This document shows, piece by piece, positions 25,934 through 34,436 of a DNA stretch of 64,000 nt; the stretch's first letter is position 1; the number at the start of each line of letters is the position of its first letter. The notes under the pieces were generated by a model. That model had not been told where the DNA came from. It made no database searches and saw nothing but the letters and a program-made list of their open reading frames with translations. This DNA is from Sandaracinaceae bacterium (GTDB lineage Bacteria > Myxococcota_A > Polyangia > Polyangiales > Sandaracinaceae). The translations under genes were made by a program, and so were the position numbers. The stretch lies in assembly GCA_040218145.1 (NCBI GenBank), contig JAVJQK010000110.1, positions 1 to 64,000 on the forward strand. The letters are read 5' to 3'.

Positions 25934-26842
25934 TTGGACCCTCTCCAGTCAGAGACGGCCTTGAACCACCCCTCCGCGCTGCATTCCGGCCCTCACGCAA
26001 GGGCGACCGTCGCCACCCCGGTGCCTACCGCGCCCGAGGTCGCGAGCGCTCCGTCGGTGCCGCGCGGGGCGATGCCGGTGGTGGTCGGGCTCTCCGTCGC
26101 GGCCCACGTCGGGGTGCTCATGCTCGCCGCGATGCTCCCGGCGCCCGCGCCGGCCGCGCAGCGGATCGACGAGGTCGAGGTGACCTTCATCGCCCCTCGC
26201 GAGCTCGAGGCGCCGACGCCGGAGCCGATCGAGGAGACGGTCCAGGAGACGGTCGAAGTGACGGAGGCGCCCGAGCCCACGCCGCGCCCCGCCGCCATGC
26301 TGCCTCCGCCCCGCCGCGAGCGCGTCCGCGAGCCGGAGCCCGAGCCCGCGCCGCCCCCGCCCGTCATCGTCGCCGAGGCCGAGCCCACCGGCGCCGAGGG
26401 CGAGTGGACCCACCCCGAGAGCGAGGAGGGCGGCCTCCCTGGCGGCGTGCCCGGCGGAGAAGGCACCGGCACGTCGGGACACATCCTGGGCACGGGGAGC
26501 CAGCCCGCGCCGGTTCGCCAGGGCATCAGCCGCGCCGAGCTCCGCCGGCGGCTGCGCGGCTACGTGCGCGGGACCCTGTCCGCCTTCGTCAACGGCCGCA
26601 TCGACTATCCCCTCGCCGCGCGCCGCGAGCACCTGCAGGGGGTCGTCGTGCTGCGCATCCGGCTCGCGTCCGACGGTCGCCTGCTCGGCGTGCGGCTCTC
26701 TCGCTCGAGCGGGCACGACACGCTCGATCGCGCCGCGCTCGCCTCCGTCCAGCGGCTCGACTCCATGCCCGCGCCCCCGTCCGGCATCCCGTGGGGCGAC
26801 GAGCGGGAGCTGCCGCTTCCCGTCACCTACGTGCTTCAGTAG
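25934..26842 (+). CDS. TonB-like energy-transducing protein
   Basis: The 302-residue protein has one N-terminal membrane anchor (VVVGLSVAAHVGVLMLAAML, about 48-67). A Pro/Glu-rich linker spans the periplasm (PTPEPIEETVQETVEV, EPEPEPAPPPP). The TonB C-terminal domain is at about 200-300, with IDYPLAARREHLQGVVVLRI and DGRLLGVRLSRSSGH. It would couple the proton motive force to outer-membrane receptors, but no ExbB/ExbD genes are near. The start is uncertain: 25934 is TTG, a second TTG lies at 25961, and an ATG occurs just before the membrane segment. Confidence 0.75.
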   Translation: MDPLQSETALNHPSALHSGPHARATVATPVPTAPEVASAPSVPRGAMPVVVGLSVAAHVGVLMLAAMLPAPAPAAQRIDEVEVTFIAPRELEAPTPEPIEETVQETVEVTEAPEPTPRPAAMLPPPRRERVREPEPEPAPPPPVIVAEAEPTGAEGEWTHPESEEGGLPGGVPGGEGTGTSGHILGTGSQPAPVRQGISRAELRRRLRGYVRGTLSAFVNGRIDYPLAARREHLQGVVVLRIRLASDGRLLGVRLSRSSGHDTLDRAALASVQRLDSMPAPPSGIPWGDERELPLPVTYVLQ

Positions 26843-26865
26843 GACCCGGCTTCAGTAGGAGCCGG
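26834..26865. repeat. 16-bp tandem duplication at convergent stops
   Basis: CTTCAGTAGGACCCGG and CTTCAGTAGGAGCCGG are adjacent copies with one mismatch. The TAG of the tonB-like gene lies in the first copy, and the C-terminal codons of the convergent DUF218 gene run through both. Confidence 0.8.
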
Positions 26866-27459
26866 GCAGGCGGGCGCGAACGCGCGGTAGATGCCGACCG
26901 CGTACTCGTAGGCGGTGAACGAGGCCTGGTAGCCGACCTCGTCCGGGATCGGCGTGGGCGCGGGGATCGGGCGCGCGCCGGCGCATCGGAAGAGGCGCAG
27001 GGCGCGCCGCAGGTGGTAGGGCGAGCTCACCACGAGGAGGGTCGGCGCGCACCCGTCGTCGTCCTCCTCCCCGCAGAGCAGCGCCATCGTGAAGCGCGCG
27101 TTCTCGGCCGTGTCGCGTGAGCGGCGCTCGCGCAGGATCACAGCCTCAGGCACCCCCAGAGACATGGCGTGGGCAGCCATGACGTCCGCCTCCGTGCCGC
27201 CGCCGGGGGCCGGGCCGCCGGCCATCACGATGCGCTCGGCCAGGCCGCGCCGATAGAGCGCCACGCCGTGCGCGACGCGCCGCGCGGTCTCGGGCGCGAC
27301 CCGGCCCTCGGCGTCGGTGGGGGGCCGGTTGCCCAGCACCACGATCGCGTCGGCGTGGCGCAGCGGCTCGCGCGGCGCGAAGAGCTCCCGGCCGAGCGGC
27401 CGGCCGCACCCGAGGGCGCACGTCACGGCGAGCAGGACGACGACGCGTCGGGAGCTCAC
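26836..27459 (-). CDS. DUF218/ElyC-like lipoprotein
   Basis: The 207-residue protein (GTG 27459) begins VSSRRVVVLLAVTCALGC, a lipobox signal. The DUF218 core is clear: ADAIVVLGNRP, MAGGPAPGGGTEADVMAAH, LRERRSRDTAENA and LLVVSSPYHLRRALRLF. E. coli ElyC, of this family, affects peptidoglycan precursor metabolism. The start overlaps the cyclophilin stop as GTGA, suggesting cotranslation. The end overlaps the convergent tonB-like gene by 7 bp. Confidence 0.8.
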   Translation of the reverse strand: MSSRRVVVLLAVTCALGCGRPLGRELFAPREPLRHADAIVVLGNRPPTDAEGRVAPETARRVAHGVALYRRGLAERIVMAGGPAPGGGTEADVMAAHAMSLGVPEAVILRERRSRDTAENARFTMALLCGEEDDDGCAPTLLVVSSPYHLRRALRLFRCAGARPIPAPTPIPDEVGYQASFTAYEYAVGIYRAFAPACPAPTEAGSY

Positions 27460-28019
27460 TTGCGGAAGACTTCGACCTCTTGCAGCACGATGTCGCTCTT
27501 CGGCCGGTCGTTGTGATCGGTGTCGACGTGCGTGATCGTCGGGATCAGCTCGGCGTTCTCGACGACCTCGCCGAAGATGGCGTGCTTGCCGTCCAGCCAC
27601 GGGGTGGCGACCTCCGTGATGAAGAACTGCGAGCCGTTCGTGTTGGGGCCCGCGTTGGCCATCGAGAGCAGCCCGCCCTTGTCGTGGCGCAGGGACGGGT
27701 GGATCTCGTCTCCCCAGCGATAGCCGGGGCCGCCGCGCCCGCTGCCCAGCGGGTCGCCGCCCTGGATCATGAACTCGGGGATCACGCGGTGGAAGATCGT
27801 CCCGGAGTAGAGCGGGCGAGTCGTCTTGCCGCCCTTCGGGTCGTCCCACTCGACGTTGCCGGCCGCGAGCGCGACGAAGTTGGCGACCGTCCGGGGCGCC
27901 TCGGCCTCGAAGAGCTTGGCGACCATCTCACCCATGCTGGTCTTGAAGCGGGCGTAGAGCTGTCCGTCGCCCGGCACGGTCTCGCTCGCGGGCGGGGCGG
28001 GGGTGTCCGGCTGAACCAT
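27456..28019 (-). CDS. peptidyl-prolyl cis-trans isomerase, cyclophilin type
   Basis: The 187-residue protein (ATG 28019) has cyclophilin signatures: YSGTIFHRVIPEFMIQGGDP with the catalytic Arg and the Phe/Met/Gln of the active site, LSMANAGPNTNGSQFFIT, and FGEVVE. No signal peptide is present, so it is probably cytoplasmic. It catalyses proline isomerisation during folding. It is coupled to the DUF218 lipoprotein by a GTGA overlap. Confidence 0.9.
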   Translation of the reverse strand: MVQPDTPAPPASETVPGDGQLYARFKTSMGEMVAKLFEAEAPRTVANFVALAAGNVEWDDPKGGKTTRPLYSGTIFHRVIPEFMIQGGDPLGSGRGGPGYRWGDEIHPSLRHDKGGLLSMANAGPNTNGSQFFITEVATPWLDGKHAIFGEVVENAELIPTITHVDTDHNDRPKSDIVLQEVEVFRK

Positions 28020-28108
28020 TGCGTAGACTCCTGTGTTCTTGGGGGGCGAAAGTGAAGCGCGGAGCATGCCCAAGGGGCGGCTTCTCGCGCAAGGTCGCGG
28101 CGTGGCCG

Positions 28109-29608
28109 TCAGAGGGTCGCCGCGCGCTCTCGTGTGGGGGGCCGGCGCGCGCCCCGGCCGAAGTCTGCGACGAGGGCGTCCGCGGCCGCGCGACCCGACA
28201 GCACGCAGAGCGGCATGCCGCCGCCCGGGTGCGCCGTGCCGGACGCGAGGTAGAGGCCCCTCACGCCGCGCACGCGGTTGGGGGGGCGCTTGAAGGCGGC
28301 GAGTCGGCTCGTGCTGGCGGCGCCATAGAGCGCGCCCCGGCTCCCGGGGAAGCGGCGCGCCAGATCGGCGGGGGTCCTCGACCAGACCAGCCTGTCGCCT
28401 TCGCCCCAGAGCCCGTTTGCCCGCAGCCGCGCCTCGACCGACGCCCGCACGCGGTCCCACACCGCCGGATCGCGCGACCCCGACGCGGGCTCGGCCGGCG
28501 CGTTGACCATGACGAAGACCGCCTCGCGGTCGGCCCACCCCGCCCTCGCGTGCGCGCTCGACTGGGCGCAGAGGTAGATGGTGGGGTCCTCGGGCGGCCG
28601 GTCCCGGTCGAAGAGATCCGCGAACTCCGCCTCGTAGCGCGCGGGGAAGAGCACGGTGTGGGGCGCCCCATCCGCGCGGCGCCGCGCCGCGAGGATGCAG
28701 TTCCACGCCGACGTGGAGGGGGGCCCGCCGCGGCCCGGCGCGCGCGCGTCGGGCAGGAGCGTCTCTCTCAGGTGGGCCACGTCCGCGTTCACCACGACGG
28801 CGTCGGCGTCGAGCGCGCGGCCGTCGACCACCACGCCGCGCACGCGGCCGTCGCGCACGCGGACGCGCTCGACCCAGCTCCGGGTGCGGATCTCCACCCC
28901 GAGCCGCTCCGCGCCCTGCACGAGCGCGCGGACGAGCGCGGCCACGCCGCCCTCGATCCCGAGGCCCCCGAGCGCGAGGTCCACGTACGCGATGCAGAGC
29001 AGCGTCGCGGGCGCGCGCCGCGGGTCGGAGCCGTTGTAGGTCGCGTAGCGCATCAGGACGTCCCGCAGGTGCGGCGAGCGGACGCGCGCGTGGATCGCTC
29101 CGCGCATCGTGCGCAGCGGGTCGATGCGGGGCAGGGCCGAGAGGTGCTCGACCATGCGCGAGAGGCGCGGCGCGGGCCCCTCCACGAAGTGCGGGGCCGC
29201 CACGTCCCAGATCCCCTTCGCGTAGCCGACGAACGCGCGGAAGTCCTCGGCCGCCTCCGCCCCGAGCGCCTCTCGCACGGAGCGCTCCGACGCGCGCACG
29301 TCGTGATGCAGGTCGAGCTGCGTGCCGTCCGGCCAGAGATAGCGGAACGCGGGGCTGAGCGGGCGCAAGGTCAGGGCGCGCTCGAGCGACGTGCCCGCGG
29401 CGCGGAAGAGCCCGTCGAAGACGTGGGGCAAGGTGAGCAGGCTCGGGCCGGTGTCGGCCTCGACCCCACCCGGGAGCGTCACCACGCCCGCCTTGCCGCC
29501 GGGGCGCGCCGCCCCCTCGAGCACCGTCACCCGGTGACCCGCCACGGCGAGATGGATGGCGGCGGAGAGCCCCCCCAGCCCGGCGCCGACGATGGCGACG
29601 TGGCTCAT
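28109..29608 (-). CDS. crtD: carotenoid desaturase (CrtD/CrtI family)
   Basis: The 499-residue FAD enzyme starts VAIVGAGLGGLSAAIHLA, the dinucleotide-binding GxGxxGG. Family features are RPGGKAGVV...DTGPSLLTLP and, at the end, GLYLASGTAHPGGGMPLC. The ATGA overlap with the adjacent 1,2-hydratase gene makes a 3,4-desaturase of hydroxylated carotenoids (CrtD) the best call. By sequence alone it could be another member of the CrtI family, such as a phytoene desaturase. It probably acts at the membrane after CrtC. Confidence 0.75.
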   Translation of the reverse strand: MSHVAIVGAGLGGLSAAIHLAVAGHRVTVLEGAARPGGKAGVVTLPGGVEADTGPSLLTLPHVFDGLFRAAGTSLERALTLRPLSPAFRYLWPDGTQLDLHHDVRASERSVREALGAEAAEDFRAFVGYAKGIWDVAAPHFVEGPAPRLSRMVEHLSALPRIDPLRTMRGAIHARVRSPHLRDVLMRYATYNGSDPRRAPATLLCIAYVDLALGGLGIEGGVAALVRALVQGAERLGVEIRTRSWVERVRVRDGRVRGVVVDGRALDADAVVVNADVAHLRETLLPDARAPGRGGPPSTSAWNCILAARRRADGAPHTVLFPARYEAEFADLFDRDRPPEDPTIYLCAQSSAHARAGWADREAVFVMVNAPAEPASGSRDPAVWDRVRASVEARLRANGLWGEGDRLVWSRTPADLARRFPGSRGALYGAASTSRLAAFKRPPNRVRGVRGLYLASGTAHPGGGMPLCVLSGRAAADALVADFGRGARRPPTRERAATL

Positions 29609-30714
29609 CCCAGCAGCGTCCCCAGCTGACGGCGCCAGCGCCCCCGACGGGGGCCGAGGAAGAGCGGGTTCAGGCGTGAGGTGGGCGCCTCGGTGTGGTG
29701 CACGCGCATCTTCACGAACGGGCGCATCGGGGCGAGATCGACGCGCCCGGGGCGCACCAGCTCCCCCGTCCCGTGCGCGCGCGCGCCGCCCCGCGTCGCC
29801 TCCGTGCCGAAGCGGAGGTAGAACGGGCCGTCGTCGAGGAGCGCGCCGTGCCGCACGTCGAGCCACGCGCCGCCGTCGGGATCGAGCAGCTCCACGCGGT
29901 CCCAGTAAGGCATGCCGTAGCGCGCCCTCCGCTCGCCGGTGAGGCGCGCGCGCACGGGGACGTCGCGCGTTTGCCCCGCGTCGTCGATCTCGAGCGCGAG
30001 CGCCTCCGGGGCGCCGCCGCCCTCGGGCCAGAGCACGTAGTAGATGAGCTCCCGGTCGGGCATCGGCACGCGTCCCCAGACCCAGTGATCGATCCCCAGG
30101 CGGTCGAACGGCGTGCGGCTGCCGTTGCGGTCGTGGTAGCCGCGCCCCGCGAAGTCGAGGATCGACCGGCTCCCCACGCGGAGGGAGGCGTCGACGGTCG
30201 CCGGCCCGGTCAGCGGGCTCCAGTCGTGGTCGTCGAGGGTGGGCTGGGCGGACGCGGTCGGACGGCGCGGGACTCCGTCGAGCGCGATCCGCCCGCGCAG
30301 GCGGTCGCGCGTCCCCGGGAGTGGGCAGTCGAGCGAGAGCGAGGCCTGGCGTCGGCCGCCGCGGACCTCGCTCCGCAGCACGCTGTCTCCGAATCGCCAC
30401 TCTTCGCCGTCCCAGCTCGCGTCGTGCGTCGGGTACTCCTGCAGCAGGTAGAACGCCTCGCGTCCCTCGCGGTACACGGCCACGTTCAAGCTGGGCCGCT
30501 CGCGGGCCGAGGGCGCCTCGCCCCGCCGGCTCGCCGCGCGGTAGCCGGGCAGGAACGGCAGACCGAACGACCAGATCACCACCACGCCGTTCCCCTGCGG
30601 ATCGATCGCGTCGAGGTACCACCACGCGAATCCGCCCGCCGCGTGCAGCAGCTCACGATCGAGGGGGCGGTCCGGCGAGGTGAGTCGGACGAGCCGGGTT
30701 GCGCTTCGAAGCAT
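29605..30714 (-). CDS. crtC: carotenoid 1,2-hydratase
   Basis: The 369-residue protein (ATG 30714, strong GGGAGGGGAGG site) matches the CrtC family: GGFAWWYLDAIDPQGNGVV at about 26-44, LDFAGRGYHDRNGS, and DHWVWGRVPMPDRELIYYVL. CrtC adds water to the terminal 1,2 double bond of acyclic carotenoids such as neurosporene or lycopene ends. It is first in a two-gene unit with crtD and divergent from the CarH-like regulator, so it is very likely under light control. Confidence 0.85.
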   Translation of the reverse strand: MLRSATRLVRLTSPDRPLDRELLHAAGGFAWWYLDAIDPQGNGVVVIWSFGLPFLPGYRAASRRGEAPSARERPSLNVAVYREGREAFYLLQEYPTHDASWDGEEWRFGDSVLRSEVRGGRRQASLSLDCPLPGTRDRLRGRIALDGVPRRPTASAQPTLDDHDWSPLTGPATVDASLRVGSRSILDFAGRGYHDRNGSRTPFDRLGIDHWVWGRVPMPDRELIYYVLWPEGGGAPEALALEIDDAGQTRDVPVRARLTGERRARYGMPYWDRVELLDPDGGAWLDVRHGALLDDGPFYLRFGTEATRGGARAHGTGELVRPGRVDLAPMRPFVKMRVHHTEAPTSRLNPLFLGPRRGRWRRQLGTLLG

Positions 30715-30791
30715 GTTTCCTCCCCTCCCGATCTGGGCGCGTTCCTCGTTTCGGCCACATCGACCGCGAAAAAAGGACGGTAGCGCGGTTC

Positions 30792-30811
30792 TCGGGTGAA
30801 CATTCGCCCGA
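30792..30811. promoter_or_regulatory. candidate operator between crtC and the CarH-like gene
   Basis: TCGGGTGAACATTCGCCCGA is an inverted repeat with nine-base arms and a 2-bp centre; eight of nine pairs match. It lies in the 118-bp divergent intergenic region, 22 bp before the regulator start and about 80 bp before crtC, and could serve both promoters. The palindrome is seen directly; binding by the CarH-like protein is inferred. Confidence 0.5.
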
Positions 30812-30832
30812 ACCGGCCCATGATGGGCGCGA

Positions 30833-31723
30833 GTGATGCGCGAGGATCGGGCCGTTTTCTTGGCGAACGACAACCAACGAGACCTTCTGACCAGCACCGA
30901 GGCCGCCGAGCTGCTCGGCGCGAGCCCCACCAGCGTCAAGCGCTGGGCCGACGAGGGCATCTTGCCGTGCGTCCGCACCGCGGGCCGTCACCGCCGCTTC
31001 GCCCGCGACGACCTGGAGCGCTTCCACCGGGAGAAGATGGGCGCTCCGCCAGACGAGGGCGTCGGCGGCCCCGACACGTTCGACGCGTGGCTCTCGGACC
31101 TGCTCGAGGGCCGGCCTTATCGCGTCCAGGCGCGCCTCTTCGAGCTCCGCTCGAGCGTCGGCTCCTGGCGCGCGGTGGGGGAGCGCGTGGGCGAGCTGGT
31201 CACCGAGGTGGGCGAGCGCTGGGCGCGGGGCGAGCTGTCGGTCGTGGAGGAGCACCTCGCCACCGAGCGCCTCGGCCGTGCGCTCGCGCGCGTCAGCGAG
31301 ACGCTCCCGCTCAGCCCCGACGCCCCTCGCGCGCTGCTGCTGACCCCGCAGCACGAAGAGCACACGCTGGGCCTCTCCATGCTCGAGCTCGCGCTCCGCG
31401 AGCTGGGCTGGCAGCCCGTGTGGTCCGGTCGCCGCACGCCGGTCGAGCACTTCGACGAGGCGCTGGCCGAGCTCGACGTGCAGCTCGTCGCGGCCAGCGC
31501 GTCGGCCTACGCGGACGATCCGGTGGAGATGGCGCGGGTCGCGCGCGCGCTCGCCGACGCCTGCTCGGCCCGGGGCGTCACGCTCCTCTTCGGCGGCAAC
31601 GGGGCGTGGCCCGACCCACCGCCCTACGGGAGACGCCTGCACGGGTTCCGTGAGATGACCGGCGCGTTGCCCCCGGCCGAGGCGGCCCGACGTCAGAGGA
31701 AGCAGCCGCCCTCGCCCCGATAG
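30833..31723 (+). CDS. carH: CarH-like adenosylcobalamin photoreceptor repressor
   Basis: The 296-residue protein (GTG 30833, or ATG 30836) has a MerR-type DNA-binding domain (STEAAELLGASPTSVKRWAD and GRHRRFARDDLERF). A helical cobalamin-cap domain carries the diagnostic W-x9-EH motif (W130, E140, H141), and the B12-binding domain has E-x-H-x-x-G with H177. These positions almost coincide with W131/E141/H142/H177 of Thermus CarH. In that family AdoCbl drives tetramerisation and repression, and light breaks the Co-C bond to release DNA. It is divergent from crtC-crtD, its likely target. It ends in a 31-bp overlap with the convergent gene. Confidence 0.88.
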   Translation: MMREDRAVFLANDNQRDLLTSTEAAELLGASPTSVKRWADEGILPCVRTAGRHRRFARDDLERFHREKMGAPPDEGVGGPDTFDAWLSDLLEGRPYRVQARLFELRSSVGSWRAVGERVGELVTEVGERWARGELSVVEEHLATERLGRALARVSETLPLSPDAPRALLLTPQHEEHTLGLSMLELALRELGWQPVWSGRRTPVEHFDEALAELDVQLVAASASAYADDPVEMARVARALADACSARGVTLLFGGNGAWPDPPPYGRRLHGFREMTGALPPAEAARRQRKQPPSPR

Positions 31724-32892
31724 GTCGGCTCCCGCGCGACGACCTCTCCGCTCCGGACGAGCAGATACTCCGTGAAGCGCTCGGCCAGCTCGCCGGCCTT
31801 CGCGTGGCGAAAGATCACCGGCTCGCCGACGCGCGGGCGCGGACCGTGCCCGGAGAGGCGCAGCGGTGTTTGCACCTCTCCTGCGCCCTCCATCGAGATG
31901 TAGGAGAGCCCTGGGGGCATCCACGGGACGGGCAGTCGATCCCAGCCCGGCTCTCCGCTCGCGACGTAGCCGCCGCCGAGGCAGGTGATCACGTCGTCCG
32001 TGGGCGCGCGCGAGACCTCGAGCGCGAAGAAGGCGGCGGGCTCGAAGTGGGCGGCGCGGAAGTAGTCGAAGAGGTGCGAGCAGAGGAAGCCCGAGCCCGC
32101 CGTCACCTCGGTCACGCACGCCTCGGCGGTGGTGGTGTCGAGCGAGCCGCTCCCGCCCCCGTTGACGAGCCGGAGGTCCACGCCCGCCTGGCGCAGCGCG
32201 CTCACCGCCTCGGCGCGCGCCCTCGCGACCTGCGGGACGGCCAGGCGCTTCAGCGCGCGGCGCGCCGGGTTGAGGGCGCGGCTGAAGGGGCTGTCGTCCG
32301 GGAGGCCGGCGACGTGCGCCTCGTAGCCCATCAGGCCGGCCACCTCCACGCCCTCCATCGAGGCGGCCTCTCGCGCGAGCGCGACCAGCTGTCTGGCGGT
32401 GCGGAGGGGGCTGCGCAGCGCGCCGAGGTGGACACGGCGCGCTGGCTGGTAGGCCACGTCCAGCTCGAGCACGACCTCCAGCGTGGTGCCCGCCGCCCGG
32501 GCCGCGCGCGCGCACGCCTCGAGGTGCTCGCGCGCGTCCACCATCGGACGGATCGTCGCTCCCTGCGCCACGCGCCTCGCGACGTCGGCCAGCGCGCTCG
32601 CCTGGAGGCTGGGGTAGGCGACGAGCAGGTCGTCGAAGCCTCGATCGTGGAGGAAGCAGGCCTCCTCGAGCGTGAAGCACATCAGCCCGCGGAAGCGCGC
32701 GCCGCCGCGCTCGAGGATGCGACGCAGCAGGCCCACGTGGCGCACGGACTTCGAGGCGACGCGACATGTCTTGTCGGTGCCGGCCAGGGCATCCAGCACC
32801 CGGTCGACGTTCCGGTCCATCGCGTCGAGGTCGACGATCGCGGCCGGGAGGCGCTCGGACGAGAGCAGGTTCGCGAAGGCGCGCCAGTCCAT
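31693..32892 (-). CDS. PLP-dependent amino acid deaminase/aldolase (alanine racemase-like fold)
   Basis: The 399-residue protein (ATG 32892) resembles the D-threonine aldolase/D-serine dehydratase family with an alanine-racemase N-domain. LPAAIVDLDAMDRNVDRV and CRVASKSVRHV contain the probable PLP lysine (AxK). A C-terminal beta domain follows, with GGYVASGEPGWDRLP and HGPRPRVGEPVIFRHAKAGEL. Substrate stereochemistry and reaction cannot be set from sequence. It stands alone and is convergent with the CarH-like gene. Confidence 0.75.
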   Translation of the reverse strand: MDWRAFANLLSSERLPAAIVDLDAMDRNVDRVLDALAGTDKTCRVASKSVRHVGLLRRILERGGARFRGLMCFTLEEACFLHDRGFDDLLVAYPSLQASALADVARRVAQGATIRPMVDAREHLEACARAARAAGTTLEVVLELDVAYQPARRVHLGALRSPLRTARQLVALAREAASMEGVEVAGLMGYEAHVAGLPDDSPFSRALNPARRALKRLAVPQVARARAEAVSALRQAGVDLRLVNGGGSGSLDTTTAEACVTEVTAGSGFLCSHLFDYFRAAHFEPAAFFALEVSRAPTDDVITCLGGGYVASGEPGWDRLPVPWMPPGLSYISMEGAGEVQTPLRLSGHGPRPRVGEPVIFRHAKAGELAERFTEYLLVRSGEVVAREPTYRGEGGCFL

Positions 32893-32934
32893 GCCGCGAG
32901 CATCGCACGGTTCGAGCGACGGGTTGAGAGGGGC

Positions 32935-33480
32935 TCAGTAGACGACGGGCGCCGGCGCGGTGGAGGTCCACACCTCGACCCCGCGCGAGCTGGCGTGCGC
33001 GGGCTCCCACGCGTGCTCGTCGACCTGCTCGTCGACCTGCGCCTCGACGGGATCCGCGGTCTCGACGCGGGCACGGATGGGCTCGCGAGCGCCCTCGAAC
33101 GGCGCGGCGGGCGCGAACACGAAGTCCGTCTCGGCCAGCCGGTTGAGGTCCTCCTGGAGGATCGCCATCGCGACGACCCACGCCCAGCCGGTGGCCAGGC
33201 TCAGCGCGGAGATCACGCCGACCGCCATCGAGCGGTCCAGGTGCTCTTCGCCGCGCTCCAGCATCTCCTCGTGCACGATCTTGGAATTCCGGTACCCGGC
33301 CCAGATCCCCCACAGGCCCACGGTGACGACGGCGAGGAGCACGTCGAGGAGCGGCCGCAGGTCGTCTCGATCGGTCTCTCGCTGCAGCTCTTTGGTGGTT
33401 CGATACAGCCACCAGTAGGCGTACAACCCGAAGGTCACGACGGTGAGAACGACGACGGCGAGCGGAGAGCGCTTGGTCAC
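32935..33480 (-). CDS. DUF4234-like small membrane protein
   Basis: The region VVVLTVVTFGLYAYWWLYRTTKELQ, which overlaps the first of about three hydrophobic segments, is the DUF4234 hallmark. I chose GTG 33480 (181 residues, VTKRSPLAVVV) because AAAGGAG lies 11 bp upstream and homologues begin just before this helix. The frame stays open upstream to an ATG at 33531 and a GTG at 33546. The C-terminal 60 residues are acidic and probably cytoplasmic. Function is unknown. Confidence 0.65.
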   Translation of the reverse strand: MTKRSPLAVVVLTVVTFGLYAYWWLYRTTKELQRETDRDDLRPLLDVLLAVVTVGLWGIWAGYRNSKIVHEEMLERGEEHLDRSMAVGVISALSLATGWAWVVAMAILQEDLNRLAETDFVFAPAAPFEGAREPIRARVETADPVEAQVDEQVDEHAWEPAHASSRGVEVWTSTAPAPVVY

Positions 33481-33612
33481 GACGAGGGGGGCTCCTTTGA
33501 ACTGTCCGTACGCGGGGCGAGGGCCGCACATTTCAACCAACGCCACCCGTCATGTGGGCGCGGCCGAAATGGGCTCAAGTCGGCCCGCACGTCGCCGTTT
33601 GCCCCGCATCGG

Positions 33613-34404
33613 ATGTCCAATGTCTATCGACTGCACCCCGAGCGGGACGGCTGGTCCGAGGTTCCGGCGACGGTGACCTCGTCGGGCACCCTCGCGAAGG
33701 AGGCGGACGACGAGCTGCGGCGGCTGCGTGACGCGCTCGCGGACCGTGACGCGGAGCTCTCGCTGCTGGCGCACGTCGTCTCCCACGATCTCCGCGCCCC
33801 GCTGAGGGCCATCACCGGCTTCGGCGAGCTGCTGCAGGACGAGCTGGGCGCGCGCCTCGAGCCCGAGGCGGCGGACTACCTCGAGCGCATGACGGGCGGC
33901 GCCGAGCGGCTCCAGAGCATGATCGACGCGCTCGTGCGGTACCTGCGGCTCGGCCCGCCGTCGTTCGAGACGGTGGACCTGGGGACCGTCGTCGAGAGCG
34001 TGCTCGCAGACCGGACGGACGCGCCGGAGATCGAGCTGGGGGCGCTGCCGCGCGTCGAGGGGGATCCCGCGATGCTGACGACCCTCCTGGAGGCGCTCAT
34101 CGACAACGGGCTGAAGTTCGCCGATCCGGATCGCGCGTGTCGCGTCCACGTCGGCGCGCGCCTCGAGGGCGAGCGCTGGGTGGTCGAGGTACGCGACACG
34201 GGCATCGGGTTCGAGCCGCACCTCGAGGAGCGCGCGCGGGCGATGTTCGTCCAGCTGCACCCCCGCGGTCGCTTCCCGGGGCTGGGCTTCGGACTCGCGC
34301 TCGCGGCGAAGATCCTCGCTCTGCACGACTCCGAGCTTTGGTTCGAGTCGGTGCCCGGGGAGGGGACGACCGTGCGGTTCCATCTGGCTCCGGCTGCTTT
34401 CTAA
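33613..34404 (+). CDS. soluble sensor histidine kinase
   Basis: The 263-residue protein (ATG 33613) has a short coiled-coil-like N-terminus, then a HisKA domain with H box LLAHVVSHDLRAPLRAITGF (phytochrome-kinase type) and an ATPase domain with ALIDNGLKFAD, VRDTGIGFEP and GLGFGLALAAKI. No sensory or membrane domain is present, so it probably receives signals from a partner. The REC-REC-GGDEF-EAL gene starts 32 bp downstream and is its likely target. Confidence 0.85.
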   Translation: MSNVYRLHPERDGWSEVPATVTSSGTLAKEADDELRRLRDALADRDAELSLLAHVVSHDLRAPLRAITGFGELLQDELGARLEPEAADYLERMTGGAERLQSMIDALVRYLRLGPPSFETVDLGTVVESVLADRTDAPEIELGALPRVEGDPAMLTTLLEALIDNGLKFADPDRACRVHVGARLEGERWVVEVRDTGIGFEPHLEERARAMFVQLHPRGRFPGLGFGLALAAKILALHDSELWFESVPGEGTTVRFHLAPAAF

Positions 34405-34436
34405 AGTCCGCCCGCTCGCGACCGTTGCGAGAGGTG

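Noticed and set aside
30176-30320. Possible extra regulatory gene inside crtC
   Set aside because: The short frames here overlap a well-supported CrtC domain and show no independent signals.
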